Positions 16,540-25,135 of a DNA stretch of 45,754 nucleotides are shown in pieces. Made by a program: the position numbers and the translations under genes. Under the pieces are notes generated by a model. It had not been told where the DNA came from and did not search any database. It saw only the letters and a list, made by a program, of their open reading frames with translations. Source of the stretch: Anaerolineaceae bacterium UBA5211 (GTDB lineage Bacteria > Chloroflexota > Anaerolineae > Anaerolineales > Anaerolineaceae); the NCBI GenBank assembly GCA_002412595.1, contig DHVJ01000045.1, positions 1 through 45,754 on the forward strand, in the 5' to 3' direction. Position 1 is the first letter of the stretch. Each line of letters begins with the position of its first letter.

Positions 16540-18963
16540 AATTTTCGCATTTCTCAGACGCAAACTATTGGTTACAACAAACACGGAACTGAATGCCATG
16601 GCGCTGGCCGCCAGCATTGGATTTAGGAACCCAGCCGCAGCCGAAGGGATTAAGATGACGTTGTAGAAAAACGCCCAAAAAAGGTTTTGTTTAATTTTTT
16701 GAACCGTCTTACGGGACAGGTTAATCGCTTTTACAACTCCGTCCAGGTCACTGCCCAAAAGCGTAATGGGGGCCGAAGCCACAGCCACGTCCGTGCCGGT
16801 ACCAATGGCCAATCCAACGTCAGCCTGCGCTAGCGCTGGTGCGTCATTCACCCCATCCCCCACCATCGCTACCACCTTGCCCTGTTGCTGTAGTTTCTTT
16901 ATCGTCTCTACTTTATCCTGCGGTAAAACTTCCGCGATGAATTGATCCAAACCGGCTTGACGGGCAATAACTTCAGCCGTCTTGGAGTTGTCACCCGTCA
17001 ACATGACAGTTTGCAATCCCAATTCACGCAAGCGCTGAATGGCTTTTTGCGAGCCTGCCTTAATGCTGTCTGCTACACCGAACAATCCCAGAATCTTACC
17101 TTCGGATACCGCTACGAGAGCGGTCTGTGCTTCCGCCTCAATCGCAGTTAGCGCTTGCTGGATTTGCTCTGTCGAAATATTCAGCTCGTTCAATAGACGC
17201 TGGCTTCCCACTTGGATTTCCCTGCCATCTACGATAGCTTGCACCCCAACGCCAGCCGTTGCTTTAAATTTTTTCGGTGCCGCCAGCTCAATACCCCGGT
17301 TGCCTGCTTCTGCCACCAGGGCCTCACCCAACGGATGTTCGCTGGCGCTTTCCACGCTGGCTGCCAGCCTCAGGAGTTCGTTTTCAGATAATCCTTTTTG
17401 AATCGATACTATTTGCCGCACCTCCGGCTGTCCTTTGGTGATCGTGCCGGTCTTGTCCAATACAACTGTATCGACTTTCCCGGCCCGTTCCAACGCATCA
17501 GCAGATTTGAAAAGAATACCCATCTCAGCACCTTTACCGGTGCCAACCATCACCGCGGTTGGTGTAGCCAACCCCATGGCACACGGACAGGCAATTACCA
17601 GGACGGAGACCGCGTTGATCAACGCACGCGTGAAAATATCAACATCCGCCGCGGGAGCCATTCGCGGGATCAGGAAATACCAGACCAGAAAAGTGGTCAA
17701 TGCCAGAGCCAGAACAATGGGCACAAACACCCCTGAAACTTTGTCCGCCAGTTTTTGGATGGGTGCCTTGCTGCCTTGCGCTTGTTCAACCAGTTTAACA
17801 ATTTGCGCCAGCGCCGTTTCCTTGCCGACTTTGGTCGCTTCAAAGCGGATCATCCCCATCTTATTGAGCGTCCCGCCAATCACGGGTTCGCCAATGCTTT
17901 TTTCCACCGGCAGAGATTCACCTGTCAACATGGACTCATCCACGCTGGTGTTTCCGTCCAGGATAACGCCGTCCACCGCGATCTTCTCGCCCGGGCGGGT
18001 GATTACCACATCTCCTGCGCGGACTTCTTCGACCTTGATTTCCACTTCCTGACCGTCGCGGAGGACATGCGCGCTTTTGGCATTTAAGTTCAGCAATTTT
18101 TTGATCGCGTCGGAGGTGTGCCCTTTGGCGCGCGCTTCCAGGAATTTGCCCAGCCGGATCAGGGTGATGATGACGGCTGAAGTCTCAAAATACACATGCC
18201 CCTCCAGCAAGCCCAACATGATCGGAATGGAATACAGGTAAGCCACAGAAGAACCCATGGCTACCAGCACATCCATGTTGGCACTCCCGTTGCGTAGGGA
18301 TTTGTAAGCCCCCTCGTAATATTGGGCGCCGACGATGAATTGCACCGGGGTGGCCAGAGCAAATAGCAGCCAATTGAACCAGGATTGGTGCCCGATGGAC
18401 GCTGGCACTACGCCAAAATCTCTGCCCATTGACAGCAAAAAAAGCGGGATTGTGAAAACCAGCCCCAATATCAGCAGATTGCGTTGTTTCTTGATTTCTG
18501 TTTCACGAGCAATGGCTTCCGCATCTTCTGTCTCATCCCCCAATATAATGGCCTCAAATCCGGCTTTCTTGATCAGATCGCGGATATTGACTTGGTTGAT
18601 CAGCGTGGGGATATATTGGATGGTTGCTTTTTCAGTGGTCAAATTAATGGAAACGTCCAGAATACCATCCTGGGATTTAAGGGTCTGTTCCAGTCGTTGC
18701 GCGTCCACCGAATCGGCTATGCGCTTAATAACAAATTCCCCTTCAGCTTGCGCTACATCGTAACCGGCACGACGGATTCGGGCAATCACATTATCCAGGG
18801 TTGTCCGGTTGGCATCATAACCGATGGTCGCTTTTTCCGAAGAAAGGTTAACGACTGTGTCTTGCACACCTTCTTCTTTTTTGACATTGCGTTCGATGGT
18901 CGCTACACAATTAGCGCAGGTCATCCCCTTAATAGGTAATATGACTTGTTTAGTATCTGGCAT
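16534..18963 (-). CDS. copA: Copper-translocating P1B-type ATPase
   Basis: An 809-residue membrane pump exporting Cu(I). N-terminal metal-binding domain 1 has GMTCANC (Cys16, Cys19). A second domain of the same fold (about 78-140) has lost its CxxC. The pump core shows CPC in VIACPCAMGLATPT, phosphorylation site DKTGTITKGQPE, SEHPLGEAL with the HP motif, and GDGVNDAPALAQAD. The last two membrane segments carry YN (FFYNVILIP) and M-x-x-S-S (MAFSSVFV), the P1B-1 copper signature. It lies 22 bases downstream of the chaperone gene and is surely in its operon. Confidence 0.95.
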   Translation of the reverse strand: MPDTKQVILPIKGMTCANCVATIERNVKKEEGVQDTVVNLSSEKATIGYDANRTTLDNVIARIRRAGYDVAQAEGEFVIKRIADSVDAQRLEQTLKSQDGILDVSINLTTEKATIQYIPTLINQVNIRDLIKKAGFEAIILGDETEDAEAIARETEIKKQRNLLILGLVFTIPLFLLSMGRDFGVVPASIGHQSWFNWLLFALATPVQFIVGAQYYEGAYKSLRNGSANMDVLVAMGSSVAYLYSIPIMLGLLEGHVYFETSAVIITLIRLGKFLEARAKGHTSDAIKKLLNLNAKSAHVLRDGQEVEIKVEEVRAGDVVITRPGEKIAVDGVILDGNTSVDESMLTGESLPVEKSIGEPVIGGTLNKMGMIRFEATKVGKETALAQIVKLVEQAQGSKAPIQKLADKVSGVFVPIVLALALTTFLVWYFLIPRMAPAADVDIFTRALINAVSVLVIACPCAMGLATPTAVMVGTGKGAEMGILFKSADALERAGKVDTVVLDKTGTITKGQPEVRQIVSIQKGLSENELLRLAASVESASEHPLGEALVAEAGNRGIELAAPKKFKATAGVGVQAIVDGREIQVGSQRLLNELNISTEQIQQALTAIEAEAQTALVAVSEGKILGLFGVADSIKAGSQKAIQRLRELGLQTVMLTGDNSKTAEVIARQAGLDQFIAEVLPQDKVETIKKLQQQGKVVAMVGDGVNDAPALAQADVGLAIGTGTDVAVASAPITLLGSDLDGVVKAINLSRKTVQKIKQNLFWAFFYNVILIPSAAAGFLNPMLAASAMAFSSVFVVTNSLRLRNAKII

Positions 18964-18985
18964 TTTCTATCCTTCCCGTGATGCT

Positions 18986-19192
18986 TTATTCTTCCGGCGG
19001 GTAATTAATTTCTTTTAAAGTATCTGTAATCTTTTCAACTGTTGCCGGCTCGTGAAATTCAACTTGCACTTTTTTTGAATCCAGGTCAGCTTTCACTTTT
19101 TCAACGCCTTCCAAATCACTCAATTCCATTTCAATGGTGTGCACACAATGCTGGCAGTGGATACTGGGAACATTAAATTCTTGGGTAGTCAT
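18986..19192 (-). CDS. copZ: CopZ-like copper chaperone (HMA domain)
   Basis: A 68-residue protein consisting of one heavy-metal-associated domain, with the metal site HCQHC (Cys13, Cys16) after the first strand. It would bind Cu(I) in the cytoplasm and pass it to the ATPase encoded downstream. The usual GMTC is replaced by SIHC, a common variant. GGAG lies 7 bases before the ATG. Promoter: TATAAT is present upstream on the minus strand but with a poor -35. No CsoR or CueR gene is in the window. Confidence 0.88.
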   Translation of the reverse strand: MTTQEFNVPSIHCQHCVHTIEMELSDLEGVEKVKADLDSKKVQVEFHEPATVEKITDTLKEINYPPEE

Positions 19193-19284
19193 ATGAATTC
19201 TCCATTTGTAATTATTTTAATACTTATTATACTTTTATAACTTATTTTCGTCTGGTTGCTTGTTAACATTCCATCAAATCTTCA

Positions 19285-19312
19285 TTGACACACAGTCAAT
19301 AATCAGTAAGAT
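19285..19312 (+). promoter_or_regulatory. Promoter of the pterin reductase-folB-folK operon
   Basis: TTGACA (19285-19290), 16 bases, TAAGAT (19307-19312). The predicted transcription start (about 19319) is only about 5 bases before the ATG at 19324, and no Shine-Dalgarno is present, so the first gene may be translated from a leaderless mRNA. Confidence 0.65.
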
Positions 19313-19323
19313 AAAATTACATT

Positions 19324-20052
19324 ATGGTTGATCTACACGGAAAGAAAATAATCATCACTGGCGGCGCCCGACGGCTGGGGCGCCAATTTGCGCTCGCCTG
19401 CGCACAGGCAGGCGCGTCCGTTATCATTCACCACGGCCATTCACCGGAAGAGGCGCAAAAATTAGTCCGCGAAATTGAAGATATGGGTGCAAGTGCCGCA
19501 ATCCTGCAGGCTAATTTTTCTTATCCTGCTGAAGCAATCACTGCCTTCAATCAATTGCTGGATTCCCATTCCGGTTGGTATGCGTTGGTCAATAACGCTG
19601 CCATTTTTGAACCGGTCAAATTCATCGATACCTCGTTGGATGACTGGAATAAGCATATGGACATTAACCTCACCATACCTTTTTTATTAAGCCAGGCTTT
19701 TGCACGCAAAATCGGCAGCAAACAGGGTCGTATCATTAATATTCTCGATTGGCGTGCTCTGCGGCCCGGCAAAGACCATTTTCCATATACCATTTCAAAA
19801 GCTGCCCTGGCAGCCATGACAAACGCCCTGGCTAATATCCTGGCGCCCAATATTCAGGTCAATGCCCTGGCGTTGGGTGCCATCCTGCCGCCTTCTGACG
19901 GGGGCAGCTCAGACGGCATTATCCAGCAAGTACCGGCCGGTCGCTGGGCTGACCTCAACGAATTAAATGAGGCTCTGATGTTCCTGCTGACCGGACCCGA
20001 TTACATTACCGGTGAGATCATTCATCTGGATGGCGGCCGCCATCTGGTTTAA
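19324..20052 (+). CDS. SDR-family pteridine reductase (PTR1/FolM-like)
   Basis: A 242-residue short-chain dehydrogenase. The NADPH site TGGARRLGR has Arg-rich character like PTR1 and FolM; NNAAIFEP and YTISKAALAAM carry the NNAA and Y-x-x-x-K motifs. Where classical SDRs have the catalytic Ser, this protein reads INILDWRALRPG, an Asp position as in PTR1/FolM pteridine reductases. It is followed by folB and folK, so reduction of dihydromonapterin or dihydrofolate is the best guess. It might supply the dihydrofolate reductase activity if folA is absent, which the window cannot show. Confidence 0.78.
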   Translation: MVDLHGKKIIITGGARRLGRQFALACAQAGASVIIHHGHSPEEAQKLVREIEDMGASAAILQANFSYPAEAITAFNQLLDSHSGWYALVNNAAIFEPVKFIDTSLDDWNKHMDINLTIPFLLSQAFARKIGSKQGRIINILDWRALRPGKDHFPYTISKAALAAMTNALANILAPNIQVNALALGAILPPSDGGSSDGIIQQVPAGRWADLNELNEALMFLLTGPDYITGEIIHLDGGRHLV

Positions 20053-20077
20053 ACACTTGAGAGGAAACGGATTATTC

Positions 20078-20440
20078 ATGGATAAAATATTTATTGAAGA
20101 TTTGCTGGTTCGGGGTGTCATTGGCGTCTCTGACAGAGAACGCTCACAGAAACAAGATATCGTTATCAGCGTAGTTATGTACGCCGATATCAACAAAGGA
20201 GCTGAGACGGATGATATCCAGTACTGCGTAAATTACCGCACGGCTGCCAAAGCCATTATCGCGCACGTTGAAGATACAGCTCGTTATACTGTGGAAGCCT
20301 TGGCCAACGATATCGCAGCGATTTGCCTGGATATGCCGGGAGTTGAAAAAGTGGAAGTCAAAGTGGAGAAACCCGGCGCTGTACGCTTCTCCCGATCAGT
20401 AGGTGTGCAAATCACCCGTGAAAAGCAGGATGCCAAATAA
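20078..20440 (+). CDS. folB: Dihydroneopterin aldolase
   Basis: A 120-residue FolB: DKIFIEDLLVRGVIGVSDRE at the N-terminus is the family signature, and the glutamate in YTVEALANDIA and lysine in VKVEKPGAVRF match active-site regions. It splits dihydroneopterin into 6-hydroxymethyl-dihydropterin and glycolaldehyde in folate synthesis. The ATG at 20078 is used because FolB begins there; the frame is open further upstream inside the preceding gene. It overlaps folK by 11 bases. Confidence 0.93.
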   Translation: MDKIFIEDLLVRGVIGVSDRERSQKQDIVISVVMYADINKGAETDDIQYCVNYRTAAKAIIAHVEDTARYTVEALANDIAAICLDMPGVEKVEVKVEKPGAVRFSRSVGVQITREKQDAK

Positions 20441-20897
20441 TCTTGCCATTCTCTTGTTAGGCTCCAATATTGAGCGCGAGAAAAACATTCGCCGCGCTCT
20501 GGATTTTTTACAGCAGAACACGCAGGTTCTACGCCAATCGACTGTTTGGGAAACCGAAGCAGTCGGCAGCAGCGGACCAAACTTTCTGAATGTTGCCGTA
20601 GAAATTTCAACGGCTTTGGAAACTTTAGCCATAAAATCCGAGCTGGTTCAGCCAATCGAACAACAGCTCGGCCGGGTGCGTACAGCAAACAAGAACGCGC
20701 CCCGCACCATTGATGTAGATTTAATTGTTTTCAACAGCCAGGTTTTGGATGAGGGTTTATGGAAGAAAGCGTTTATGGCGCTGCCAATTGCCGAACTTCT
20801 CCCCTCACTGCCCCATCCGGAAAACGCGCTGCCCCTTTGCGATATAGCCATCCAACTAAAAAGCTCAGCTTTCGCTGAGCCTTTTGAAATCAACTAA
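20430..20897 (+). CDS. folK: 2-amino-4-hydroxy-6-hydroxymethyldihydropteridine pyrophosphokinase
   Basis: A 155-residue HPPK. LLLGSNIEREKNIRRAL at the N-terminus and APRTIDVDLIVFNSQ (signature R-x-x-D-x-D-L-D/I, Asp pair binding Mg-ATP) are clear, with LPHPENALP near the C-terminus. It pyrophosphorylates the FolB product before condensation with pABA. The ATG at 20430 gives the standard HPPK start and overlaps folB. The final codons are also the arms of a terminator hairpin shared with folE. Confidence 0.94.
   Translation: MPNNLAILLLGSNIEREKNIRRALDFLQQNTQVLRQSTVWETEAVGSSGPNFLNVAVEISTALETLAIKSELVQPIEQQLGRVRTANKNAPRTIDVDLIVFNSQVLDEGLWKKAFMALPIAELLPSLPHPENALPLCDIAIQLKSSAFAEPFEIN
20859..20884. 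terminator. Bidirectional terminator inside the 3' end of folK
   Basis: GCTCAGC (20863-20869), loop TTTC, GCTGAGC (20874-20880), flanked by A run on the left and CTTTT on the right. On the minus strand TTTTT follows, terminating folE. The hairpin lies before the folK stop codon (20895-20897), so it is coding sequence on the plus strand. Confidence 0.8.
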
Positions 20898-20907
20898 TTT
20901 TTACAAT

Positions 20908-21561
20908 CTAGAATTCCAACGGTTTAGCGCCGCGGGAAATGTTATCCAGAAATTCCATGCGGGTGGCTTCCTTGTTGCGAAAAGCACCCAGCATGGAGGA
21001 AGTGGTCATGCGGGAATCGTGTTTGCGTACCCCGCGGATCATGCCGCACAGGTGCACAGCTTCCACTACGACAGCCACACCGCGCGGTTCCAGCAGCGTA
21101 TTCAGGAAATCCGCGATCTGGCGCGTCATCTTTTCCTGAATCTGCAAGCGCCGCGAGAACATATCCACGATGCGCGGAATCTTCGACAGGCCGATCACTC
21201 GCCCTTTGGGCATGTAAGCCACGTGCGCGCGCCCAATGAAGGGCAGCATATGGTGCTCGCACAAGCTGTAGAACTCAATATCGCGCACGATCACCATATC
21301 ATCGTAATTTGCTGTGAAAGTTGCATTGTTCACCAATTTGATCGGGTCTGTGCGGTAGCCTTCCAAAAGTTCGCCGTACGCACGTGCAACCCGATTGGGG
21401 GTTGCCAACAAGCCTTCCCGTTCAGGATTCTCACCGACGGCTACTAGAATATCCCTGACCGATTTTTCAATCGCTTGAAAATCAATTTCTGAATCACAGA
21501 ATAATTCAGCGGCTTCATATACCGGTGAATCTTCGCAATTTTCCAGTTTTTTATCCTTCAT
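20908..21561 (-). CDS. folE: GTP cyclohydrolase I
   Basis: A 217-residue FolE that converts GTP to dihydroneopterin triphosphate, the first step toward folate. Zinc ligands are Cys101 and His104 in SLCEHHMLP and Cys172 in HLCGMIRGV. The family block EGLLATPNRVARAY and the C-terminal RMTTSSMLGAFR are present. AGGAG lies 4-5 bases before the ATG. It converges with folK with 10 bases between stop codons, completing folE, folB and folK in one locus; folP is not in the window. Confidence 0.96.
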   Translation of the reverse strand: MKDKKLENCEDSPVYEAAELFCDSEIDFQAIEKSVRDILVAVGENPEREGLLATPNRVARAYGELLEGYRTDPIKLVNNATFTANYDDMVIVRDIEFYSLCEHHMLPFIGRAHVAYMPKGRVIGLSKIPRIVDMFSRRLQIQEKMTRQIADFLNTLLEPRGVAVVVEAVHLCGMIRGVRKHDSRMTTSSMLGAFRNKEATRMEFLDNISRGAKPLEF

Positions 21562-21696
21562 TTTTCTCCTAAACTTAAATAATAATCTTCTTCTTAATTG
21601 ATAAAAGGTTTATATATTATAGGTTTTTTATGAATGAAAGTCGTCATTGGTTTTCGGGGTGGTCGATTTATTGACCAACACAGCCAGGATGGATAT

Positions 21697-22722
21697 TTAT
21701 GTCGTCAGTTTATCCGCGGATAATTCTTTCAAATCCTTTGCCCCGGCAGCAAACATACTCACCCGTAGCTGCCGCTTGAAAATGGCTATGCGCTCATCCA
21801 GCGCCTGTTCCGATTCCGAGACTGCCTGTAAAAACGGCCGCGCCATACCTACCAGGCTCGCACCCAGCGCCAGGCATTTAGCTCCCTCTACGCCATCCCG
21901 TATGCCTCCGGAGGCAATTACAGGCATTTTCGGTAAAGCTGCGTGTACTTCCACCAAAGCCTGCGCACTGGGGATGCCCCAGCCTTTGAACGCCGCCGCG
22001 GTTTGCCGTCCGATTTCGGTTGGGCTGCGGTGTCTCTCAACCTCCGACCAGGAGGTACCCCCCGCCCCGGCCACGTCTATGGCTCGCACACCTGCATCCG
22101 CCAGTTGTCGCGCAACTTCAGCGCTAATGCCCCATCCCACTTCTTTTACTACCACCGGCACGGGCAAACGCCTGCAAACCTGTTCGATTTTCTTCAGCAA
22201 TCCATTAAAATGGGTATTACCGTCTTCCATCAACGCTTCTTGCAATGCATTGAGGTGCAAAATTAAAGCATCTGCTTCCAGCGTATCCACTGCGGTTAAG
22301 CAGTGTTCTACGGTATATGTGTAATTCAATTGAATTGCGCCCAAATTGGCAAAGAGCAGGATATCGGGCGCAATCTCGCGCACCTTAAAAGTGCTCATCA
22401 ATTCCGGTTGTTCGATGCCAACGCGCTGAGATCCCACCCCCATACTCAAGTGATGGTGCTGCACAGCAACAGCCAGGCTGCGGTTGATCTGTCTGGCCTG
22501 CTCTGTTCCGCCGGTCATGGAGGAAATCAGCAAAGGGATACCTAATTTACGTCCGAATAATTCTGTTGTACAATCGACATCCGAGAGGTTGATTTCCGGC
22601 AGCGCGTTGTGCCGGAAATGGTAAGCTTCCAGTCCGTTCTGCAGGCTGGAATCCACATCCTTTTCCAGATTGATTGTGATGTGGTCTGCTTTCCTTTGTT
22701 GAATGTAAGTATCTTCAGGCAT
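21697..22722 (-). CDS. fni: Isopentenyl-diphosphate delta-isomerase, type 2
   Basis: A 341-residue FMN- and NADPH-dependent enzyme with a TIM-barrel fold that interconverts IPP and DMAPP for isoprenoid synthesis. Diagnostic segments are RKADHITINLEKDV at the N-terminus, LLISSMTGGTE, MGVGSQRVGIE, VVVKEVGWGIS, DVAGAGGTSW and IASGGIRDGVEGAKCLALGA. It is unrelated to type 1 Idi. It is divergent from the acyl carrier protein gene. No other isoprenoid gene is adjacent. Confidence 0.95.
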   Translation of the reverse strand: MPEDTYIQQRKADHITINLEKDVDSSLQNGLEAYHFRHNALPEINLSDVDCTTELFGRKLGIPLLISSMTGGTEQARQINRSLAVAVQHHHLSMGVGSQRVGIEQPELMSTFKVREIAPDILLFANLGAIQLNYTYTVEHCLTAVDTLEADALILHLNALQEALMEDGNTHFNGLLKKIEQVCRRLPVPVVVKEVGWGISAEVARQLADAGVRAIDVAGAGGTSWSEVERHRSPTEIGRQTAAAFKGWGIPSAQALVEVHAALPKMPVIASGGIRDGVEGAKCLALGASLVGMARPFLQAVSESEQALDERIAIFKRQLRVSMFAAGAKDLKELSADKLTT

Positions 22723-22792
22723 TTTTTAAAGTATACACGTTAGAATTGATTTTAATAATATAATAATCCAGAATATCCATGAGGAGGTCGTA

Positions 22793-23020
22793 ATGAGCGA
22801 CGTACTTGAAGGCGTAAAAGAAGTTATTGTAGATGTAATGAAAATCGATCCAAAAGAAGTTTCCATGGAAACTCGGTTCATTGAAGATTTGAAAGCAGAT
22901 TCAATGGATCAATTCTTCCTGATCGATGGGCTGTGTGAAAAATTCGACCTGTCAATTTCTGATGAAGATGCGCGTCAGATCAAGAGTGTAAAGGACGCGG
23001 TAACCTATATCGAAAAGTAA
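22793..23020 (+). CDS. acpP: Acyl carrier protein
   Basis: A 75-residue acidic ACP with the phosphopantetheine attachment site DSMD (Ser37), a variant of the usual DSLD. AGGAGG lies 5 bases before the ATG, one of the strongest ribosome binding sites in the window. It stands alone, without fab genes, so it may serve fatty-acid synthesis or a dedicated pathway. Symbol is by family; whether this is the main ACP is unknown. Confidence 0.87.
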   Translation: MSDVLEGVKEVIVDVMKIDPKEVSMETRFIEDLKADSMDQFFLIDGLCEKFDLSISDEDARQIKSVKDAVTYIEK

Positions 23021-23031
23021 AATAATCCGCG

Positions 23032-23901
23032 TTACGACTTTAATAAAAGAGCCGGGATTTCTTCGATAGAAGAAGCAAGCCGGATGCCCGCATTTTTGAT
23101 CAGTTCAATCTTGTAGGCAGCTGACCCCGCTCTTTTTTCAATTATGGCGCCAGCATGCCCCATCCGGCGGCCTTCCGGTGCGGATTTCCCCACAATAAAT
23201 GCATAAACGGGTTTGGTGTTGTGCTGTGAAATATATCGCACTGCATTTTCTTCGAACTTGCCGCCGATCTCACCGACAATTAGAATCTTTTCAGTATCAG
23301 GGTCTGCTTCGAATAATTCCAGCAGTTCCGGATAACCTGTACCTAAAATGGGATCACCGCCTATACCTATACAAGTGGAAATTCCCGCGCCTGCCTTGCT
23401 GATCTCATTGACGATCTCATAAGTCAAAGTACCGGAGCGCGATATCACACCGATATTGCCAGGTTTGGCAATTTCACCGGGAATGATGCCTAATTTCACC
23501 TGCCCGGGTGATAACAGTCCGGGGGAATTGGGTCCAATCAATTGCGTTTCCGAAGTCTGCATATAGCGCTTAACACGCATCATATCCTGCATGGGAATGC
23601 CTTCCGTAACACAGAAGACATACTGAAGCTGCGCTTCAACTGCTTCAAAGATTGCATCCGCGGCATGGTCGGCTGGGACAAAAATGACACTGGCCTCAGC
23701 CCCTGTGGCTTCAATCGCCGTTTTCACAGAGTCGAACACCGGAATTTTGCCATCCAGCACCCAGTCGCCGCCTTTGCCTGGCGTTACACCCGCCACAATA
23801 TGCGTGCCGTAATTCAGCATTTTTTGTGCATGGAAATGCCCTTCTTTTCCGGTAATCCCTTGCACCAAAACAGAGATGTCATTTTTTACCAAAATGCTCA
23901 T
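23032..23901 (-). CDS. sucD: Succinyl-CoA ligase alpha subunit
   Basis: A 289-residue alpha subunit binding CoA and carrying the phosphohistidine. The CoA-binding loop VQGITGKEG is at the N-terminus and the phosphorylated His249 lies in RMGHAGAI. The usual GPNCPG reads GPNSPG (Ser126), a substitution of a normally conserved Cys near the active site. It overlaps sucC by 4 bases (ATGA) and is translated after it. The reaction is succinyl-CoA + NDP + Pi to succinate + NTP + CoA; other acid-CoA ligases of this fold cannot be fully excluded. Confidence 0.92.
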   Translation of the reverse strand: MSILVKNDISVLVQGITGKEGHFHAQKMLNYGTHIVAGVTPGKGGDWVLDGKIPVFDSVKTAIEATGAEASVIFVPADHAADAIFEAVEAQLQYVFCVTEGIPMQDMMRVKRYMQTSETQLIGPNSPGLLSPGQVKLGIIPGEIAKPGNIGVISRSGTLTYEIVNEISKAGAGISTCIGIGGDPILGTGYPELLELFEADPDTEKILIVGEIGGKFEENAVRYISQHNTKPVYAFIVGKSAPEGRRMGHAGAIIEKRAGSAAYKIELIKNAGIRLASSIEEIPALLLKS

Positions 23902-25040
23902 TGCTTATTTTCCTGCGAAAGCTGAACGCTGATACGGGCCGCTTCAACAATGTTTTCGGCCACAATCAGCCCACTGTCTTTAAGCATTTCCAATCCCTCT
24001 CTGGCATTGGTGCCAGCCAAACGAATGACAACCGGAATTTCAATGGGCGTGTTTTCAAAAACCGAGAGCAGGCCCTTGGCTACCTCATCACAGCGGGTAA
24101 TGCCGCCAAAAATATTGATTAGAATGACCTTGACCCGTTCATCTTGCATCAGGATTTTTAAACCGGATGAGACCTTTTCGGAGTTTGCGCCGCCGCCAAT
24201 ATCCAAAAAATTGGCCGGCTTGCCGCCCTGGTCGCTCAACAGATCCAGGGTTGCCATGGCTAATCCCGCTCCATTGACCATGCAGCCGATATTGCCATTC
24301 AGCTTCACATAAGAAAGGCCGTATTTCTTGGCCTGATATTCCATGCGGTCTTCTTCTTCCAAATCGAAATATTCTGAAAGTTCAGAGTGCCGGTAAATCG
24401 CATTGTCGTCAATATTTACCTTGGCATCCAGCGCGATCAATTTATCCCCTTCCGAAATCACCAGTGGGTTGATCTCCACGGAGTCCGCGTCCGTTTCTTC
24501 ATACAACTTCCATAGAGCCAATACGATTGTAGTGAATTCATCCCATAACTGCTTGGGCAATTCCACCGCTAAAGCCGCGCTGCGCACCTGAAATTCCAGC
24601 AGCCCTGCCAGCGGATCAATCGGCAGGCTGTACATGACTGAAGAATTTTCGCGTACGGCATCCTCGATATCCATTCCGCCATATTTAGATGCCATTAAAG
24701 CGGGTTGTCCCGCATCTTTGTCTGTAATAATCGCTATGAAATATTCCTGATCAATCTTGATCGCTTCTTCAACCAATATTTTCTTGACCGGCATACCCTT
24801 GATCGTCAGGCTGAGAATATCATTGGTGATCTCTTCCACCTGCTCGGCCGATTTTGCCAGGCGGATACCCCCGGCTTTTCCACGCCCGCTGGTCAGCACT
24901 TGTGCTTTTATAACGACATCGGGTTGGAGTTCTTCGTAAATATGGTCGGCGATAATAGCGTTGATCGCCACCCTGCCTTTTGGAATAGGGATCCCATAGT
25001 GAGAAAAAATGCGCTTTGATTGGTATTCTTGAATTCGCAT
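23898..25040 (-). CDS. sucC: Succinyl-CoA ligase beta subunit
   Basis: A 380-residue ATP-grasp subunit. It begins MRIQEYQSKRIFSHYGIPIP as in other SucC, and has KAQVLTSGRGKAGGI, EINPLVI (Mg/nucleotide), GNIGCMVNGAGLAMAT and FLDIGGGAN. The frame is open to 25109, but the family start is at 25040. No Shine-Dalgarno is obvious. It precedes and overlaps sucD. Confidence 0.94.
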   Translation of the reverse strand: MRIQEYQSKRIFSHYGIPIPKGRVAINAIIADHIYEELQPDVVIKAQVLTSGRGKAGGIRLAKSAEQVEEITNDILSLTIKGMPVKKILVEEAIKIDQEYFIAIITDKDAGQPALMASKYGGMDIEDAVRENSSVMYSLPIDPLAGLLEFQVRSAALAVELPKQLWDEFTTIVLALWKLYEETDADSVEINPLVISEGDKLIALDAKVNIDDNAIYRHSELSEYFDLEEEDRMEYQAKKYGLSYVKLNGNIGCMVNGAGLAMATLDLLSDQGGKPANFLDIGGGANSEKVSSGLKILMQDERVKVILINIFGGITRCDEVAKGLLSVFENTPIEIPVVIRLAGTNAREGLEMLKDSGLIVAENIVEAARISVQLSQENKQ

Positions 25041-25068
25041 GAGTGAATTATTTTTGTATTCAAAGTAA

Positions 25069-25077
25069 ATTATAACA
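25069..25077 (-). promoter_or_regulatory. Extended -10 promoter of sucCD
   Basis: On the minus strand TGT then TATAAT (TG-N extended -10), with the sucC ATG about 29 bases downstream of the -10. No convincing -35. Confidence 0.65.
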
Positions 25078-25089
25078 GGGTGAACATTA

Positions 25090-25118
25090 AAAGAGCCCGA
25101 TGATATCATCGGGCTTTT
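25090..25118 (-). terminator. Rho-independent terminator of the SPFH operon
   Basis: GCCCGATGATATCATCGGGC is a perfect 20-base palindrome, with A runs and T runs outside it. It lies 18 bases after the SPFH stop codon and just before the sucC promoter, separating the two same-strand units. Confidence 0.88.
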
Positions 25119-25135
25119 GAATTTCTTTTCAGCGA

